Origin: [Candidatus Thermochlorobacteriaceae] bacterium GBChlB
GTDB lineage: Bacteria > Bacteroidota > Chlorobiia > Chlorobiales > Thermochlorobacteraceae
Length of the DNA stretch: 64,000 nucleotides
Direction of reading: 5' to 3'
NCBI GenBank assembly: GCA_000724175.1
Contig: JPGV01000006.1
Coordinates: 2,100-66,099 of the forward strand
Part shown: piece after piece, positions 44,487 through 53,739 of the stretch
Layout of the letters: each line of letters opens with the position of its first letter
Numbering within the stretch: position 1 is the stretch's first letter
Program-made: the position numbers and the translations under genes
The notes under the pieces: generated by a model
Told to the model about the DNA's origin: nothing
The model's database searches: none
The model's input: the letters and a program-made list of their open reading frames with translations, nothing else

Positions 44487-45668
44487 ATGCCAAGAATATC
44501 GGACTTTATTGAAGTCAAAAAGCCGCGTCTCTCCGTGCGCTACGGCGGCGCAAAAGTTCCCGTCGGATATTTTATTGAAGACTATATGCGCGGCGACATC
44601 GACGTCGTCGGGGACTTTAAAGACCTCATCAAACATAAAAATGAGGTCTTTGACTATGTGTTTATTGATGAGCATTACAAATTTTTCTTCACGCGTTTCA
44701 TTCCAGAAGTGGCGATTCACTCCAAAGAGCAAGACGAGCGCATTGTCCGCGCGCATTACGACAACCGCAACGATTTCTTCAATTGGTTTTTAGGTCCGAG
44801 AATGGTCTACACGTCGGCGTTTTTTCTCTCGCCCGATGAACCTCTGGAAATTGCGCAAGACCGCAAGATGGATTTGGTCGCGCAGAAGATTCAACTCAAA
44901 GCGGGGGAGAAGTTGCTCGACATCGGTTGCGGCTGGGGAACACTCGTGATGTATCTCGCCAAGCATTACGGCGTCGATGCAACGGGCGTTACGATTGCGC
45001 AAGCCGGTATGGACTGGGGCATGAACCAAATCCGCGAGAACGGGGTGGGCGACCGCGCCAGAATTATGCGACTGGACTACCGCGACATTCCCGAAAAGAA
45101 ATACGACAAAATCACCTGCCTCGAGATGGCAGAACACGTCGGCGTCAAGAACTTTAAAAAATTCATGGCGCAAATTTATGGCTTGCTCGAAGACGACGGG
45201 CTGTTCTACTTGCAAATTGCGGGACTGCGGGCGCGTCCGGGCGTCTTTGCGCCGATTATGAACGAAGATACGGTTTGGGGACTCTTTATGAACAAATACA
45301 TCTTTTCGGGTGCGGACGCCAGCATGCCGCTGAGCTTCGTCGTCAAAAACTTGGAGCGCGTCGGGTTTGAAATTCACAGTGTCGAGAACGTTGGTATCCA
45401 TTACTCGCGCACCATTGACTTATGGTATGAAAACTGGATGCGCAACGAGAGTAAAATTATGGAGAAATACGGTCTCTACTGGTTCAGAATGTATCAAATC
45501 TTTTTGGGCTGGTCGGTGGAAATCGCTAAGCAAGGCAGCTCGACGTGCTTTCAAATTGTTTGCAACAAGAACCGCGACAAGTTTAATCGATACCGTTGGA
45601 TTGGTGCGGTCAACATGGGCGAGCGCGACATGGTGGACATCAACGGCTTGGAGAGCGTCCGCGCCTAA
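44487..45668 (+). CDS. cyclopropane-fatty-acyl-phospholipid synthase family methyltransferase
   Basis: 393 residues. The N-terminal domain (about 1-95) is followed by HYDNRNDFFNWFLGPRMVYTSAFF, a CFA-synthase signature, and the SAM-binding motif LLDIGCGWGTLVMYLAKHYGV (about 146-166). AEHVGVKNFKKFM and DTVWGLFMNKYIFSGA follow. These enzymes transfer a methylene or methyl group from SAM to an unsaturated phospholipid acyl chain or related lipid. It differs from E. coli Cfa in the C-terminal part, so mycolic-acid-methyltransferase-like activities on other lipids are also possible. Confidence 0.85.
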   Translation: MPRISDFIEVKKPRLSVRYGGAKVPVGYFIEDYMRGDIDVVGDFKDLIKHKNEVFDYVFIDEHYKFFFTRFIPEVAIHSKEQDERIVRAHYDNRNDFFNWFLGPRMVYTSAFFLSPDEPLEIAQDRKMDLVAQKIQLKAGEKLLDIGCGWGTLVMYLAKHYGVDATGVTIAQAGMDWGMNQIRENGVGDRARIMRLDYRDIPEKKYDKITCLEMAEHVGVKNFKKFMAQIYGLLEDDGLFYLQIAGLRARPGVFAPIMNEDTVWGLFMNKYIFSGADASMPLSFVVKNLERVGFEIHSVENVGIHYSRTIDLWYENWMRNESKIMEKYGLYWFRMYQIFLGWSVEIAKQGSSTCFQIVCNKNRDKFNRYRWIGAVNMGERDMVDINGLESVRA

Positions 45669-45698
45669 GCGTCCCGCTTGTTCGTAACGCGACATAAA

Positions 45699-45729
45699 TT
45701 TGAAAAACGCAAGACATCAGCTACCTTTG
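45699..45729 (+). promoter_or_regulatory. consensus Bacteroidota promoter upstream of the Uma2 gene
   Basis: TTTG (45699-45702), exactly 19 bases, TACCTTTG (45722-45729). All fixed positions of the TTTG-N19-21-TAnnTTTG consensus match. Transcription would start near 45735, so translation must begin at the ATG at 45742 or 45754 rather than at earlier codons in the frame. Confidence 0.7.
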
Positions 45730-45741
45730 AAAATTCACATC

Positions 45742-46203
45742 ATGGATACGATAATGACTTCGCAATACGAATTGGAGAGGGTCAAGCCTGCGCCGCGATT
45801 TAAGCACAGCCGTGTTCAGACAAACGTTATTATGGCGTTATCAGCTTACCGAACACAATATGATGTCCTGCCCGAACTCGACATTGTCTTGAACGGAAAA
45901 CCATTTGTGCCAGATATTTGCGTGTGTCCGAAGGGAACGCCGAATTGGGCGGGCGAAGAGGAGCCGTTTTGTGAACCGCCGCTCATCGTCATTGAAATCA
46001 TCTCGCCGAGTCAGTCGATTGAGCATCTGCTCTCGCGAGCGAAAGACTATCTCGCAGCGGGCGCGGCGTGGATCACTGTGCCTGCGGTTCAAACGCTCTA
46101 TGTGATGCACGGGCCAAACGACAAACCAAAACCGTTTATTGACGGCATTGTCAGAGACGAGAAAACGGGCATTGAAGTGAATGTGCCGTCGCTGTTCCAA
46201 TAA
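45742..46203 (+). CDS. Uma2-family (DUF820) putative PD-(D/E)XK nuclease
   Basis: 153 residues from the ATG at 45742 (or 149 from 45754). RVKPAPRFKHSRVQTN, FVPDICVCPKG (catalytic Asp), PLIVIEIISPSQS (Glu) and RAKDYLAAGAAWITVP (Lys) follow the family pattern. It resembles the Uma2 gene at 3859-4350 but lacks two residues before the WI(T/V)-P strand. It has its own strong promoter and terminator, so it is a single-gene unit between the cfa-like gene and icd. Function is unknown. Confidence 0.82.
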   Translation: MDTIMTSQYELERVKPAPRFKHSRVQTNVIMALSAYRTQYDVLPELDIVLNGKPFVPDICVCPKGTPNWAGEEEPFCEPPLIVIEIISPSQSIEHLLSRAKDYLAAGAAWITVPAVQTLYVMHGPNDKPKPFIDGIVRDEKTGIEVNVPSLFQ

Positions 46204-46228
46204 ATCGCATCAAGCGGAAAAAGTAAAA

Positions 46229-46253
46229 GGCGTCTTTCCAGAGACGCCTTTTT
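46229..46253. terminator. bidirectional terminator between Uma2 gene and icd
   Basis: GGCGTCT (46229-46235) and AGACGCC (46242-46248) form a 7-bp perfect stem with a 6-base loop. T-rich sequence follows on the plus strand and, less strongly, on the minus strand. It lies between two convergent genes and can serve both. Confidence 0.88.
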
Positions 46254-46274
46254 CGTTGCATCATTCCATCGTTC

Positions 46275-47543
46275 TCAAAGATGCTTGACAACTTCTTTGG
46301 CAAACTCGGAGCATTTGACTTCCTTTGCGCCGTCCATGAGGCGAGCAAAGTCGTAGGTTACGGTCTTTTGTCCGATTGCGCCGTTCAAGCCTTTGATGAT
46401 GAGGTCGGCGGCTTCGGTCCAGCCAAGATAGCGGAACATCATTTCGCCTGAAAGAATCACCGAGCCGGGATTGACTTTATCCTGCCCTGCATACTTTGGC
46501 GCAGTGCCGTGCGTGGCTTCAAAGACCGCGTAACCGGTTTCGTAGTTGATGTTCGCACCGGGCGCAATGCCAATGCCGCCGACTTGTGCCGCCAAAGCAT
46601 CGGAAATGTAATCGCCGTTCAGGTTAAGCGTCGCAATCACATCGTATTCTGCTGGGCGCGTGAGAATTTGTTGCAAGAAGGCATCGGCAATCACGTCTTT
46701 AATGACAATGCCATTTGGCAATTTGCACCAAGGACCTCCGTCAATTTCTACCGCACCAAATTCCGCTTTGGCAAGTTCGTAGCCCCATTCACGGAAACCG
46801 CCTTCGGTATATTTCATAATGTTACCTTTATGCACCAGCGTAACCGACTTGCGGTTGTTGGCAATCGCATAACGAATCGCCGCACGAATGAGCCGCTTTG
46901 AGCCTTCTTCCGAAACAGGCTTGACGCCGATTGCGGACGTTTCAGGAAATCGGATTTTATTCACCTTCATTTCCTTTTGCAGAAAGTCAATCACCTTTTT
47001 GACTTCGGGCGTGCCGGCTTTGTATTCAATGCCTGCGTAAATGTCTTCGGTGTTTTCGCGGAAGATGACCATGTCGACAAGTTCAGGGTGCTTGACAGGC
47101 GAAGGCACGCCGTTGAAATACTGCACGGGACGCACGCACGCATACAAATCCATCATTTGCCGAAGCGCAACGTTGATGCTACGGAATCCGCCGCCGACGG
47201 GCGTGGTAAGCGGTCCCTTGATACCGACGCGATACTCCGTAATGGCTTTGAGCGTATCGTCAGGCAGCCAGATTTCTTTTTCATAGACCTTGTTCGCTTT
47301 CTCGCCGGCATAGACTTCAAACCAAACGATTTCGCGCTTGCCGCCGTAGGCTTTTTTGACTGCGGCATCGAAGACCATCTGCGAGGCAGGCCAAATATCC
47401 ACGCCTGTCCCATCACCTTCAATGAAGGGAATAATGGGATTATCAGGCACATTCAACTTGCCGTCTGACATCGTGATTTTTTCGCCGCGTGCAGGGGGCG
47501 CGAGGCGTTCATACTTGATTTGTTCGGTTACGAGTGCTGACAT
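46275..47543 (-). CDS. icd: NADP-dependent isocitrate dehydrogenase
   Basis: 422 residues from the ATG at 47543; it aligns along its length with the E. coli enzyme. [19 protein letters not shown] is the N-terminal signature. [20 protein letters not shown] holds the substrate-binding Ser equivalent to E. coli Ser113, the regulatory phosphorylation site. [26 protein letters not shown] is a further hallmark. [17 protein letters not shown] retains the Lys-Tyr pair and Val, and [12 protein letters not shown] the Tyr and Arg, which set NADP rather than NAD specificity in E. coli. With SDH it supports an oxidative TCA cycle. Confidence 0.97.
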   Translation of the reverse strand: MSALVTEQIKYERLAPPARGEKITMSDGKLNVPDNPIIPFIEGDGTGVDIWPASQMVFDAAVKKAYGGKREIVWFEVYAGEKANKVYEKEIWLPDDTLKAITEYRVGIKGPLTTPVGGGFRSINVALRQMMDLYACVRPVQYFNGVPSPVKHPELVDMVIFRENTEDIYAGIEYKAGTPEVKKVIDFLQKEMKVNKIRFPETSAIGVKPVSEEGSKRLIRAAIRYAIANNRKSVTLVHKGNIMKYTEGGFREWGYELAKAEFGAVEIDGGPWCKLPNGIVIKDVIADAFLQQILTRPAEYDVIATLNLNGDYISDALAAQVGGIGIAPGANINYETGYAVFEATHGTAPKYAGQDKVNPGSVILSGEMMFRYLGWTEAADLIIKGLNGAIGQKTVTYDFARLMDGAKEVKCSEFAKEVVKHL

Positions 47544-47584
47544 ACTGCGTTCATTTTTAGTTGTTGGAAAATGTGCCACTGTGC

Positions 47585-48538
47585 TTACCAATTTCCGAGA
47601 TAATCCCACTCAAATTTTGTGAGCAGGCGTCCAAGTCGTTTAACCAATTTTTCAGTGGTATGTTTGCCGCGAAAATCCACCGCATAATGCTTTTTTCCCT
47701 CGGAAGAAATGACGGCTTCAATGTCGCGAAATTCGTTCGCTGAAAGCTTGCGATGATGATACGCTGATTGCGCGATTTCAAGTGCAAAGTCAAAATAGCA
47801 ATACTGCATTACAAGGACGATGGCGCGCACCAGTTTTGCCTTATCGTAGAAATGGCTTTCAGGCGATAGGGCTGGAATATCGCGAAAATAAATCGCATCG
47901 CCCGCAACTAATTGTCCTTTCGGACCGCCCAACGTCGCGCCGACTTTGCGTTTGAAATAGTTGCTTTTAGCTAAGTCAAAGAGCACGAACCCTTTTTCAG
48001 TAAGAAGCGAATCAATGTCGCGAAAAAACGGCGCGTTGGTAAAAACGGGATTGAACCACACTTCGACTTCAATCGCAAACGTGTGGTTGAGCGTTTCTGC
48101 GGCGCCGTTGAGAATATCGCGCTCAAACCCTTCGGTATCAATTTTCAAATAATCGACATCTTCAATGCCTGATTGCTTGAGAACGGCGTCGAGCGTGTTG
48201 GTTTGAATTGGGATTTCGCGCTTGATGGCGTAGTTGGGTTCTGATACAAATCGGCTTAGAAATGGGCAGTTCGGTCGGAAAAGCGAACTGCTTCCTTCGG
48301 CAACCAAAAGATGAAATGTTCTCTGTTCAACTTTTTCTCCGACGGCGAAAGGCAGATACTTGACAAATGTATCGCCTTTTGCGTTCAGAGCGGCACATTC
48401 CTGTTCATCGGGTTCAAATCCGGTAATTTGTACTGGAAAGTGATGGATTAGTTTTAACCATCGCGGATGAATGCCTGCGCGAGCGCCAATATCAATCAAG
48501 GTCAGAGGCGCGTCAGAGTAATTTTTAAGCGCGTGCAT
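47585..48538 (-). CDS. FkbM-family SAM-dependent methyltransferase
   Basis: 317 residues. [16 protein letters not shown] (about 13-28) is the SAM motif [15 protein letters not shown] motif II, and [24 protein letters not shown] (about 127-150) the FkbM signature. FkbM-like enzymes O-methylate sugars and other small acceptors, often in surface polysaccharide pathways. The C-terminal 100 residues are outside the methyltransferase fold and unrecognised. It lies between fabI and icd on the same strand. Confidence 0.88.
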   Translation of the reverse strand: MHALKNYSDAPLTLIDIGARAGIHPRWLKLIHHFPVQITGFEPDEQECAALNAKGDTFVKYLPFAVGEKVEQRTFHLLVAEGSSSLFRPNCPFLSRFVSEPNYAIKREIPIQTNTLDAVLKQSGIEDVDYLKIDTEGFERDILNGAAETLNHTFAIEVEVWFNPVFTNAPFFRDIDSLLTEKGFVLFDLAKSNYFKRKVGATLGGPKGQLVAGDAIYFRDIPALSPESHFYDKAKLVRAIVLVMQYCYFDFALEIAQSAYHHRKLSANEFRDIEAVISSEGKKHYAVDFRGKHTTEKLVKRLGRLLTKFEWDYLGNW

Positions 48539-48585
48539 TTATTTGAGGTGTTTTACTTTTTCCATTTTCCGTAGCGCATTGAGCG

Positions 48586-49485
48586 TCATCGAACCTGCTC
48601 CGATTTGAGTTGCGGCGGTGCGAACTCCTCAAAGCCCGCTTGTTTGACCAACTCGTCGTGTTGAAGGGCATGGTGCATCAGGCGGAGGAAGGGCAGCGTG
48701 GTGCCCATCATACTGTATCCTCCATCGTGATACAAGTTTTGCATCGTTACCTTGCGCGAGAGGTCGGAGAGCAGCATAACGGCGAAATCAGCGCATTCTT
48801 CGGCAGAGGCGTTGCCGAGCGGCGAATGTAGGTTCGAATACTCGAACATTTTATCAAAGTCGTCAATGCCGCTTCCGGCGCGCGTCATCGTCGGGCTTTG
48901 CGAAATGGTGTTGATGCGAATACCACGTTTGGCAAGGCGCGGTCCGTAGCTGCGGACAATAGATTCAAGGAGTGCTTTCGCGTCGCCCATGTCCGAATAC
49001 GTCCAATAGTTTTTTTGCGCGGCAATGTAGGAAAGGGCGATAATCGAGCCGAAGTCGTTGATGGCATTGTGCTGCATTGCCACCGTGATAATCTTGTGCA
49101 GTGAGATTGCCGACACATCGAGCGTTTTCATAAACCATTCGTAGTTCAAGTCTTCGTAGGCTTTTTCCTTGCGAATGTTCTGCGACATGCCGACCGAATG
49201 GACGATGAAATCCACCGTGCCGAATTTTTCTTTGAGTTCTGCGAAGCCTGCGTTGAGTTCATCTATGTTGGTTACATCGCAGAGAATCAAGGGCGTGCCA
49301 AGCAGTTCGGAAAGTTGCTTGACCTTACCGACACGTGCTGCGACGGCAATGTTCGAGACCGCCACTTCTGCGCCTTCACGATGCGCCGCCAGCGCAATGC
49401 TCCAGCCGATTGAACTTTCATCGAAAGGTCCAAACACAATACCTTTCTTGCCTTTGAGCAATCCGTAGGATTTTTGTTCCGACAT
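48586..49485 (-). CDS. fabI: enoyl-[acyl-carrier-protein] reductase (NADH)
   Basis: Reduces the enoyl-ACP double bond in the last step of each fatty-acid elongation cycle. It has 299 residues, about 35 longer than E. coli FabI, with the extra length at the C-terminus. GPFDESSIGWSIALAAHREGAEV is the NAD-binding motif, followed by HSVGMSQN. YIAAQKNYWTYSDMGDAKALL contains the YX6K catalytic pair specific to FabI. Target of triclosan-type inhibitors in the family. Confidence 0.93.
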   Translation of the reverse strand: MSEQKSYGLLKGKKGIVFGPFDESSIGWSIALAAHREGAEVAVSNIAVAARVGKVKQLSELLGTPLILCDVTNIDELNAGFAELKEKFGTVDFIVHSVGMSQNIRKEKAYEDLNYEWFMKTLDVSAISLHKIITVAMQHNAINDFGSIIALSYIAAQKNYWTYSDMGDAKALLESIVRSYGPRLAKRGIRINTISQSPTMTRAGSGIDDFDKMFEYSNLHSPLGNASAEECADFAVMLLSDLSRKVTMQNLYHDGGYSMMGTTLPFLRLMHHALQHDELVKQAGFEEFAPPQLKSEQVR

Positions 49486-49616
49486 AACCGAGTAAGAATT
49501 TTCTGAAAAAAGTTGTTTTTGAACAGAGCGACAGGAACTGCATCACAAAAGGATTTGAAGATACGGCTTTGGCGATGAAAAGAAAAGAGACAACTGAACG
49601 ATTAGAAAACTTTTGT

Positions 49617-49652
49617 AGTTCGAACTGGCTCTTTTCAACAGCAGTTCGAAAC
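49617..49652 (+). repeat. AGTTCGAA pair upstream of the beta-barrel gene
   Basis: The palindrome AGTTCGAACT (49617-49626) is followed 26 bases later by AGTTCGAAAC (49643-49652), just before the ATG at 49666. The arrangement could be an operator, but it is short and there is no candidate regulator. Confidence 0.25.
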
Positions 49653-49665
49653 AACTCCATGTTCT

Positions 49666-52482
49666 ATGGCAAGACTCGCCGTTTTCGTTACATTTTTGTG
49701 CATCTCAGCTTCGGCGGTTGCACAGTCCTTCACGGTTCAAGGGAAAATTGTAGCGGAAAGTGACAAGTCTCCGCTTGTAGGTGCGCGTATTGTTCTCTCG
49801 CGCGTTCCCGATTCCACCAATAAAGTCGGCGCGATTAGCAATGCCAACGGGCTTTTTTCCATCTCGAACCTTTCGGCGGGGAAATACGCCGTCCGCGTCA
49901 GTTTCATCGGTTACAAAAGCACGCTCAATTTTATCGACCTTTCGGCGAACATGAACCTCGGCACAATTGCCCTCAAAGAGGGCGAAGCCACCGCCGATGA
50001 AATTGTCGTCGAAGAACGCTTGCTGACGGCAGTGCAGTTGGGCGATACTGTGCAATTCAACGCCAAGGCGTTCAAAGTCAATCCTGATGCAACCGCAGAA
50101 GATTTAATTACCAAGATGCCAACCATCACGATACAAAACGGCAGAGTGCAAGCACAGGGCGAGCAAGTGCGGCAAGTGTTGGTCGATGGCAAACCGTTCT
50201 TCGGTGAAGACCCAAGCGCAGTCTTGAAAAACCTGCCTGCTGAAATGATCGATAAAATTCAAGTCTTCGACCAGCAAAGCGAGCAAGCGCGGTTTTCTGG
50301 CGTCGAGGACGGCAACACGACGAAAACTATCAACATCATCACCAAGCCTGCGTATCGCAATGGGTCTTTCGGCAGAGCATTTGCAGGCTACGGCGAAAAC
50401 CAGAGCTACAAGTCGGGCGGCAATTTGAACATCTTCAACGACGAGAGGCGCATCTCCATCATCGGTCAATCCAACAATGTCAATGAACAAAATTTTGCGT
50501 CCGAAGACCTCTTGGGCGTAGCCAGTTCGGGCGGACAGGGCGGCGGACGACGGGGCGGCGGGTTCGGCGGCGCGGGAGGATTCGGCGGCGGCTTCATTGG
50601 CAGACCACCCGGCGGCGCGTTCAATTCAAATCCGACCGATAACTTTCTTGTCAGCCAGCAAAATGGGCTTATCACTACACACGCGCTCGGCGGCAACTAT
50701 GTTGACAACTGGGGTAAAGCGACGGACGTCTCGGGCAGTTACTTCTTTAACCAGAGCGACAATCGCGCCAGAACCTCGCTTCTGCGCCAGTTTATTTTGC
50801 CGTCGCAAACGGGTCAAACCTATTCGGAGACAAATTTATCGGACGCTCGGAACATCAACCACCGCGTGAACTTTCGACTCGACCACAATTTTGATGAGAC
50901 CAATTCGCTGCTCATTGTTCCGCGCCTAACCGTGCAGCGCAACCGCGGCGACAACGATTTGCTCGGCACGACGGCATTGCCGGCTTCAACCCTTGGCAGC
51001 ACACAAAACGCGTTCTTCTCCGACCTCTCCGCCATTCGATTCTCGAATCAACTCTTGTATCGCCATCGCTTTTCAATCGGACGCACGCTCTCGCTCTCGC
51101 TCAATACCAACTACAATCAAAGCGACGGCGAAAGCAACTTGGACGCGGTCAATCAGTTCTTTCAAGCCAACGCCATTTCACGCACCGATTCGCTCAATCA
51201 ATTTTCAAATACGCGGCAACGCGGCTGGGCTTGGACAGGCAACGCCACATACACTGAACCGCTTGCGCTCGCGCAAGTCTTGCAGTTCAGCTACACTGCG
51301 AACTACCGACCCAACTCCGCCAACAACGAAACATTCAGTCGCCGACCGCTCACCAATGTCTTCGCACTCGACACGGCGCTAACCAATCGAATCGAGAGCG
51401 CTTACTTAACACAAGCAGCAACGGCAGGCTATCGATATTTCAGCCGTGATGTCATTCTCTCGCTTAACGTTGGCTATCAGTGGGCGACCTTGAACAGCTC
51501 GCAGGAGTTTCCATTTGCGTTCACATTGGGACGCGCATTTCAAAATGTCTTGCCGTCGCTCTTCTTTCGATTGCGCTTCTCGGAAAATCAAAACATGTTC
51601 GTCGCTTATCGCACCAACACCGCAGAGCCAACGGTTACGCAACTGCAAGAAGTCTTGAACAACGCAAATCCGCTCTTGCTCTCCATCGGCAATCAATCGC
51701 TCAATCAAGAATTTCAACACAACCTGACATTCCGATACTCGTCGGTCGATGTGCAACAAGCAAGTTCGTTTTTCTTCTTGCTCAATGCGAACTTTCGGCG
51801 GGACTACATTGGAAACAGCACGATTGTGGCAGCGCGCGATACAACAGTTGGCAATGGCATTCGACTGCGCACAGGGTCGCAGCTCTCGCAGCCCATCAAT
51901 CTCAACGGGTTCTATTCTTTGCGCGGGTTGGTCTCTTACGGCGTGCCGCTTTCGTTTATTCAGACAAATCTAAATTTGAGTTTATCGGCAAATTTCTCAC
52001 GCACACCAGCACTGCTCAACGGCGCGGAGAACATCGCCACTGCGCCCTCGATAACGGCGGGCATTACGCTCAGCAGCAACATCAGCGACAAATTAGACTT
52101 CACGATTTCATCGAATACCAACGTCGGTACATCGCAAAATTCATTACAGCCGCAACTCAACAACCAGTTTCTCAATCAACAAAGCCGCGCGCGTGTCAAT
52201 TGGATTTTCGGCGATGGGTTTGTGATTCAAACCGAACTGGCGCATCAATACTTTACGGGACTGACCGAGGGGTTTAACCAAAATTTCCTTTTGTGGAACG
52301 CCAGCGTCGGCAAAAAACTCTTCGACAATCGCGCTGAAATCCGACTCGTTGTGTTCGATATTCTCAAACAAAATAACAGCATTCAGCGCAGTTTTACCGA
52401 GGCGTTCATCGAGGATACGCGGACGGACATCCTTCAGCGCTACCTGATGCTGACATTTACTTACAACCTACGGGCGAATTAA
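49666..52482 (+). CDS. outer-membrane beta-barrel protein with carboxypeptidase-regulatory-like and plug domains
   Basis: 938 residues. Signal peptide (about 1-19), a carboxypeptidase-regulatory-like beta-sandwich (about 22-108, KSPLVGARIVLSRV and YAVRVSFIGYKS), a TonB-plug-like domain (about 120-230, AEDLITKMPTITIQNGRVQAQGEQVRQVLVDGKPFFGEDP), then a large beta-barrel ending in an aromatic-rich C-terminus (RYLMLTFTYNLRAN). This matches the PF14905-type outer-membrane family of Bacteroidota. No TonB box is evident. An unusual Gly/Arg-rich stretch (about residues 287-322) lies at the start of the barrel. The substrate is unknown. Confidence 0.9.
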   Translation: MARLAVFVTFLCISASAVAQSFTVQGKIVAESDKSPLVGARIVLSRVPDSTNKVGAISNANGLFSISNLSAGKYAVRVSFIGYKSTLNFIDLSANMNLGTIALKEGEATADEIVVEERLLTAVQLGDTVQFNAKAFKVNPDATAEDLITKMPTITIQNGRVQAQGEQVRQVLVDGKPFFGEDPSAVLKNLPAEMIDKIQVFDQQSEQARFSGVEDGNTTKTINIITKPAYRNGSFGRAFAGYGENQSYKSGGNLNIFNDERRISIIGQSNNVNEQNFASEDLLGVASSGGQGGGRRGGGFGGAGGFGGGFIGRPPGGAFNSNPTDNFLVSQQNGLITTHALGGNYVDNWGKATDVSGSYFFNQSDNRARTSLLRQFILPSQTGQTYSETNLSDARNINHRVNFRLDHNFDETNSLLIVPRLTVQRNRGDNDLLGTTALPASTLGSTQNAFFSDLSAIRFSNQLLYRHRFSIGRTLSLSLNTNYNQSDGESNLDAVNQFFQANAISRTDSLNQFSNTRQRGWAWTGNATYTEPLALAQVLQFSYTANYRPNSANNETFSRRPLTNVFALDTALTNRIESAYLTQAATAGYRYFSRDVILSLNVGYQWATLNSSQEFPFAFTLGRAFQNVLPSLFFRLRFSENQNMFVAYRTNTAEPTVTQLQEVLNNANPLLLSIGNQSLNQEFQHNLTFRYSSVDVQQASSFFFLLNANFRRDYIGNSTIVAARDTTVGNGIRLRTGSQLSQPINLNGFYSLRGLVSYGVPLSFIQTNLNLSLSANFSRTPALLNGAENIATAPSITAGITLSSNISDKLDFTISSNTNVGTSQNSLQPQLNNQFLNQQSRARVNWIFGDGFVIQTELAHQYFTGLTEGFNQNFLLWNASVGKKLFDNRAEIRLVVFDILKQNNSIQRSFTEAFIEDTRTDILQRYLMLTFTYNLRAN

Positions 52483-52498
52483 GCACTCGGCTCATCGC

Positions 52499-52567
52499 CT
52501 AAAATGTCTTTAACAGATTGTCATACTCTTCAACTGTGAGCAGGCGTTTGGCAACGGGCGTCGTCAT
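52499..52567 (-). pseudogene. 5' stub of a Uma2-family gene
   Basis: An ATG at 52567 opens a 22-codon frame reading MTTPVAKRLLTVEEYDNLLKTF, then TAG. (A/K)RLLTVEEY is the standard Uma2 N-terminus, missing from the two intact copies. Shifting frame after LLK gives only DILGDEPSA before a stop, so the rest of the gene is gone. It lies 16 bases past the end of the beta-barrel gene. Confidence 0.55.
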
Positions 52568-52606
52568 GGTGTCGTTTAAGTTTTCTCAAAATACGCTGAA
52601 CTGATT

Positions 52607-53545
52607 TTAATACATCACTTGAACGCCTGCACGCAGAAACCACGTATTGGCGGGATTGTACTGTTGAAGCAGCCGTGCGTCGCCCGACATGCGGTTATCG
52701 ACGAGCTCTGTGCGGCGAATCACGGTGTAGCCACCCTCGAGCGAGAGATAGGTTTTCTCAATGAATTGATACCGAACAATCGGCCCTGCTGTCAGGTTCG
52801 CAAAGCCAAATTGGTTCATATTGATGCTGTTAAGCGACGCATCGCCGAGTCGATACTCGCTGCCGTTGAGCAAGAAACTCACGCCGAGCTCCCACTCCTT
52901 CGAGGGATACAACATAAAATCGACATTGCGCGGAATGATGGCGTCAATCATAAACGACTCGCCCCCGAAGTAAATGACATGTGCGATTGGCACGATTAAG
53001 ACCCGACCGAAATTGCTGGTGCGAGCCGCGCCCAAGCCCAGCGTGAGTTCATCGCTGACGCGCCAGTCCACAAACGCTGCACCTTCAAAACGGCTGTGGT
53101 CGAAGACCACATTTTGAAAATCAGAGAAGACGCCCGGACGCGCCGCCACAAACAGCGTGAAGATGTCCGACAACCGTTGTTGCCAAATGAGGTCGAGAAA
53201 AATGAAGTGCGCGGCGCGCGGCGCATCAATCGCAGGCGCAAAAGAGGTTTCTCGGTTAGGACGCACGTTAATGCTCTGTGCAATGGAAACATATCGATAC
53301 TGCGCGCCAACCGTCAGGCTCGATGCGCCGCGCTTGTCCAAAAAGATTTTAAACGATGCATTTGCCGTAAGGCTCGACGCGCTGAACGAACTGCCTGATA
53401 AACTCGGCGACGCATTGTCCAAATTCACTGCGCCAAATTGCTCGTAGCGAATGCCGAACTGTTCGCGCTGTGCTTGTGCTGAATGAGATGCGGCGACGAG
53501 AAGAAATGTGGAGAGCCAAAGCGTGTTGAAAAACCGTCTTATCAT
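52607..53545 (-). CDS. predicted outer-membrane beta-barrel protein, unknown function
   Basis: 312 residues from the ATG at 53545, where a signal peptide begins (MIRRFFNTLWLSTFLLVAASHSAQA); the frame continues upstream without a signal. The rest alternates hydrophobic and polar residues in short strands with aromatic ends (FKIFLDKRG, GAQYRYVSIAQ, TWFLRAGVQVMY), as in a 10- to 12-stranded barrel. The C-terminal Tyr fits an outer-membrane insertion signal. I cannot assign a family with confidence; DUF6268-like proteins have a similar layout. Confidence 0.7.
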   Translation of the reverse strand: MIRRFFNTLWLSTFLLVAASHSAQAQREQFGIRYEQFGAVNLDNASPSLSGSSFSASSLTANASFKIFLDKRGASSLTVGAQYRYVSIAQSINVRPNRETSFAPAIDAPRAAHFIFLDLIWQQRLSDIFTLFVAARPGVFSDFQNVVFDHSRFEGAAFVDWRVSDELTLGLGAARTSNFGRVLIVPIAHVIYFGGESFMIDAIIPRNVDFMLYPSKEWELGVSFLLNGSEYRLGDASLNSINMNQFGFANLTAGPIVRYQFIEKTYLSLEGGYTVIRRTELVDNRMSGDARLLQQYNPANTWFLRAGVQVMY

Positions 53546-53739
53546 TTGTGAATTGGTGTTTGTTGATAATGTCGTAATGTCGTATTGACCGCCGCCGAAA
53601 ATACACTCGCGGGCGTGAATCCAAAAACGACGAATTGGTTGAGACCAGAGCGGATTGTATTTTCGCGCACAACGTGTTGCTGCACTTTGCCTGCGGCGAT
53701 AACTCAACATTTCTAATCCATTCAAGTCCAATCGATGCT

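Noticed and set aside
49617-49652. TTCGAA-containing stretch considered as a tRNA T-arm
   Set aside because: No cloverleaf or acceptor stem can be formed around it.
51480-52277. Long plus-strand frame inside the beta-barrel gene
   Set aside because: It is a shadow of the 938-residue protein, with no ribosome-binding site, no family resemblance and an amino-acid composition typical of an off-frame read.
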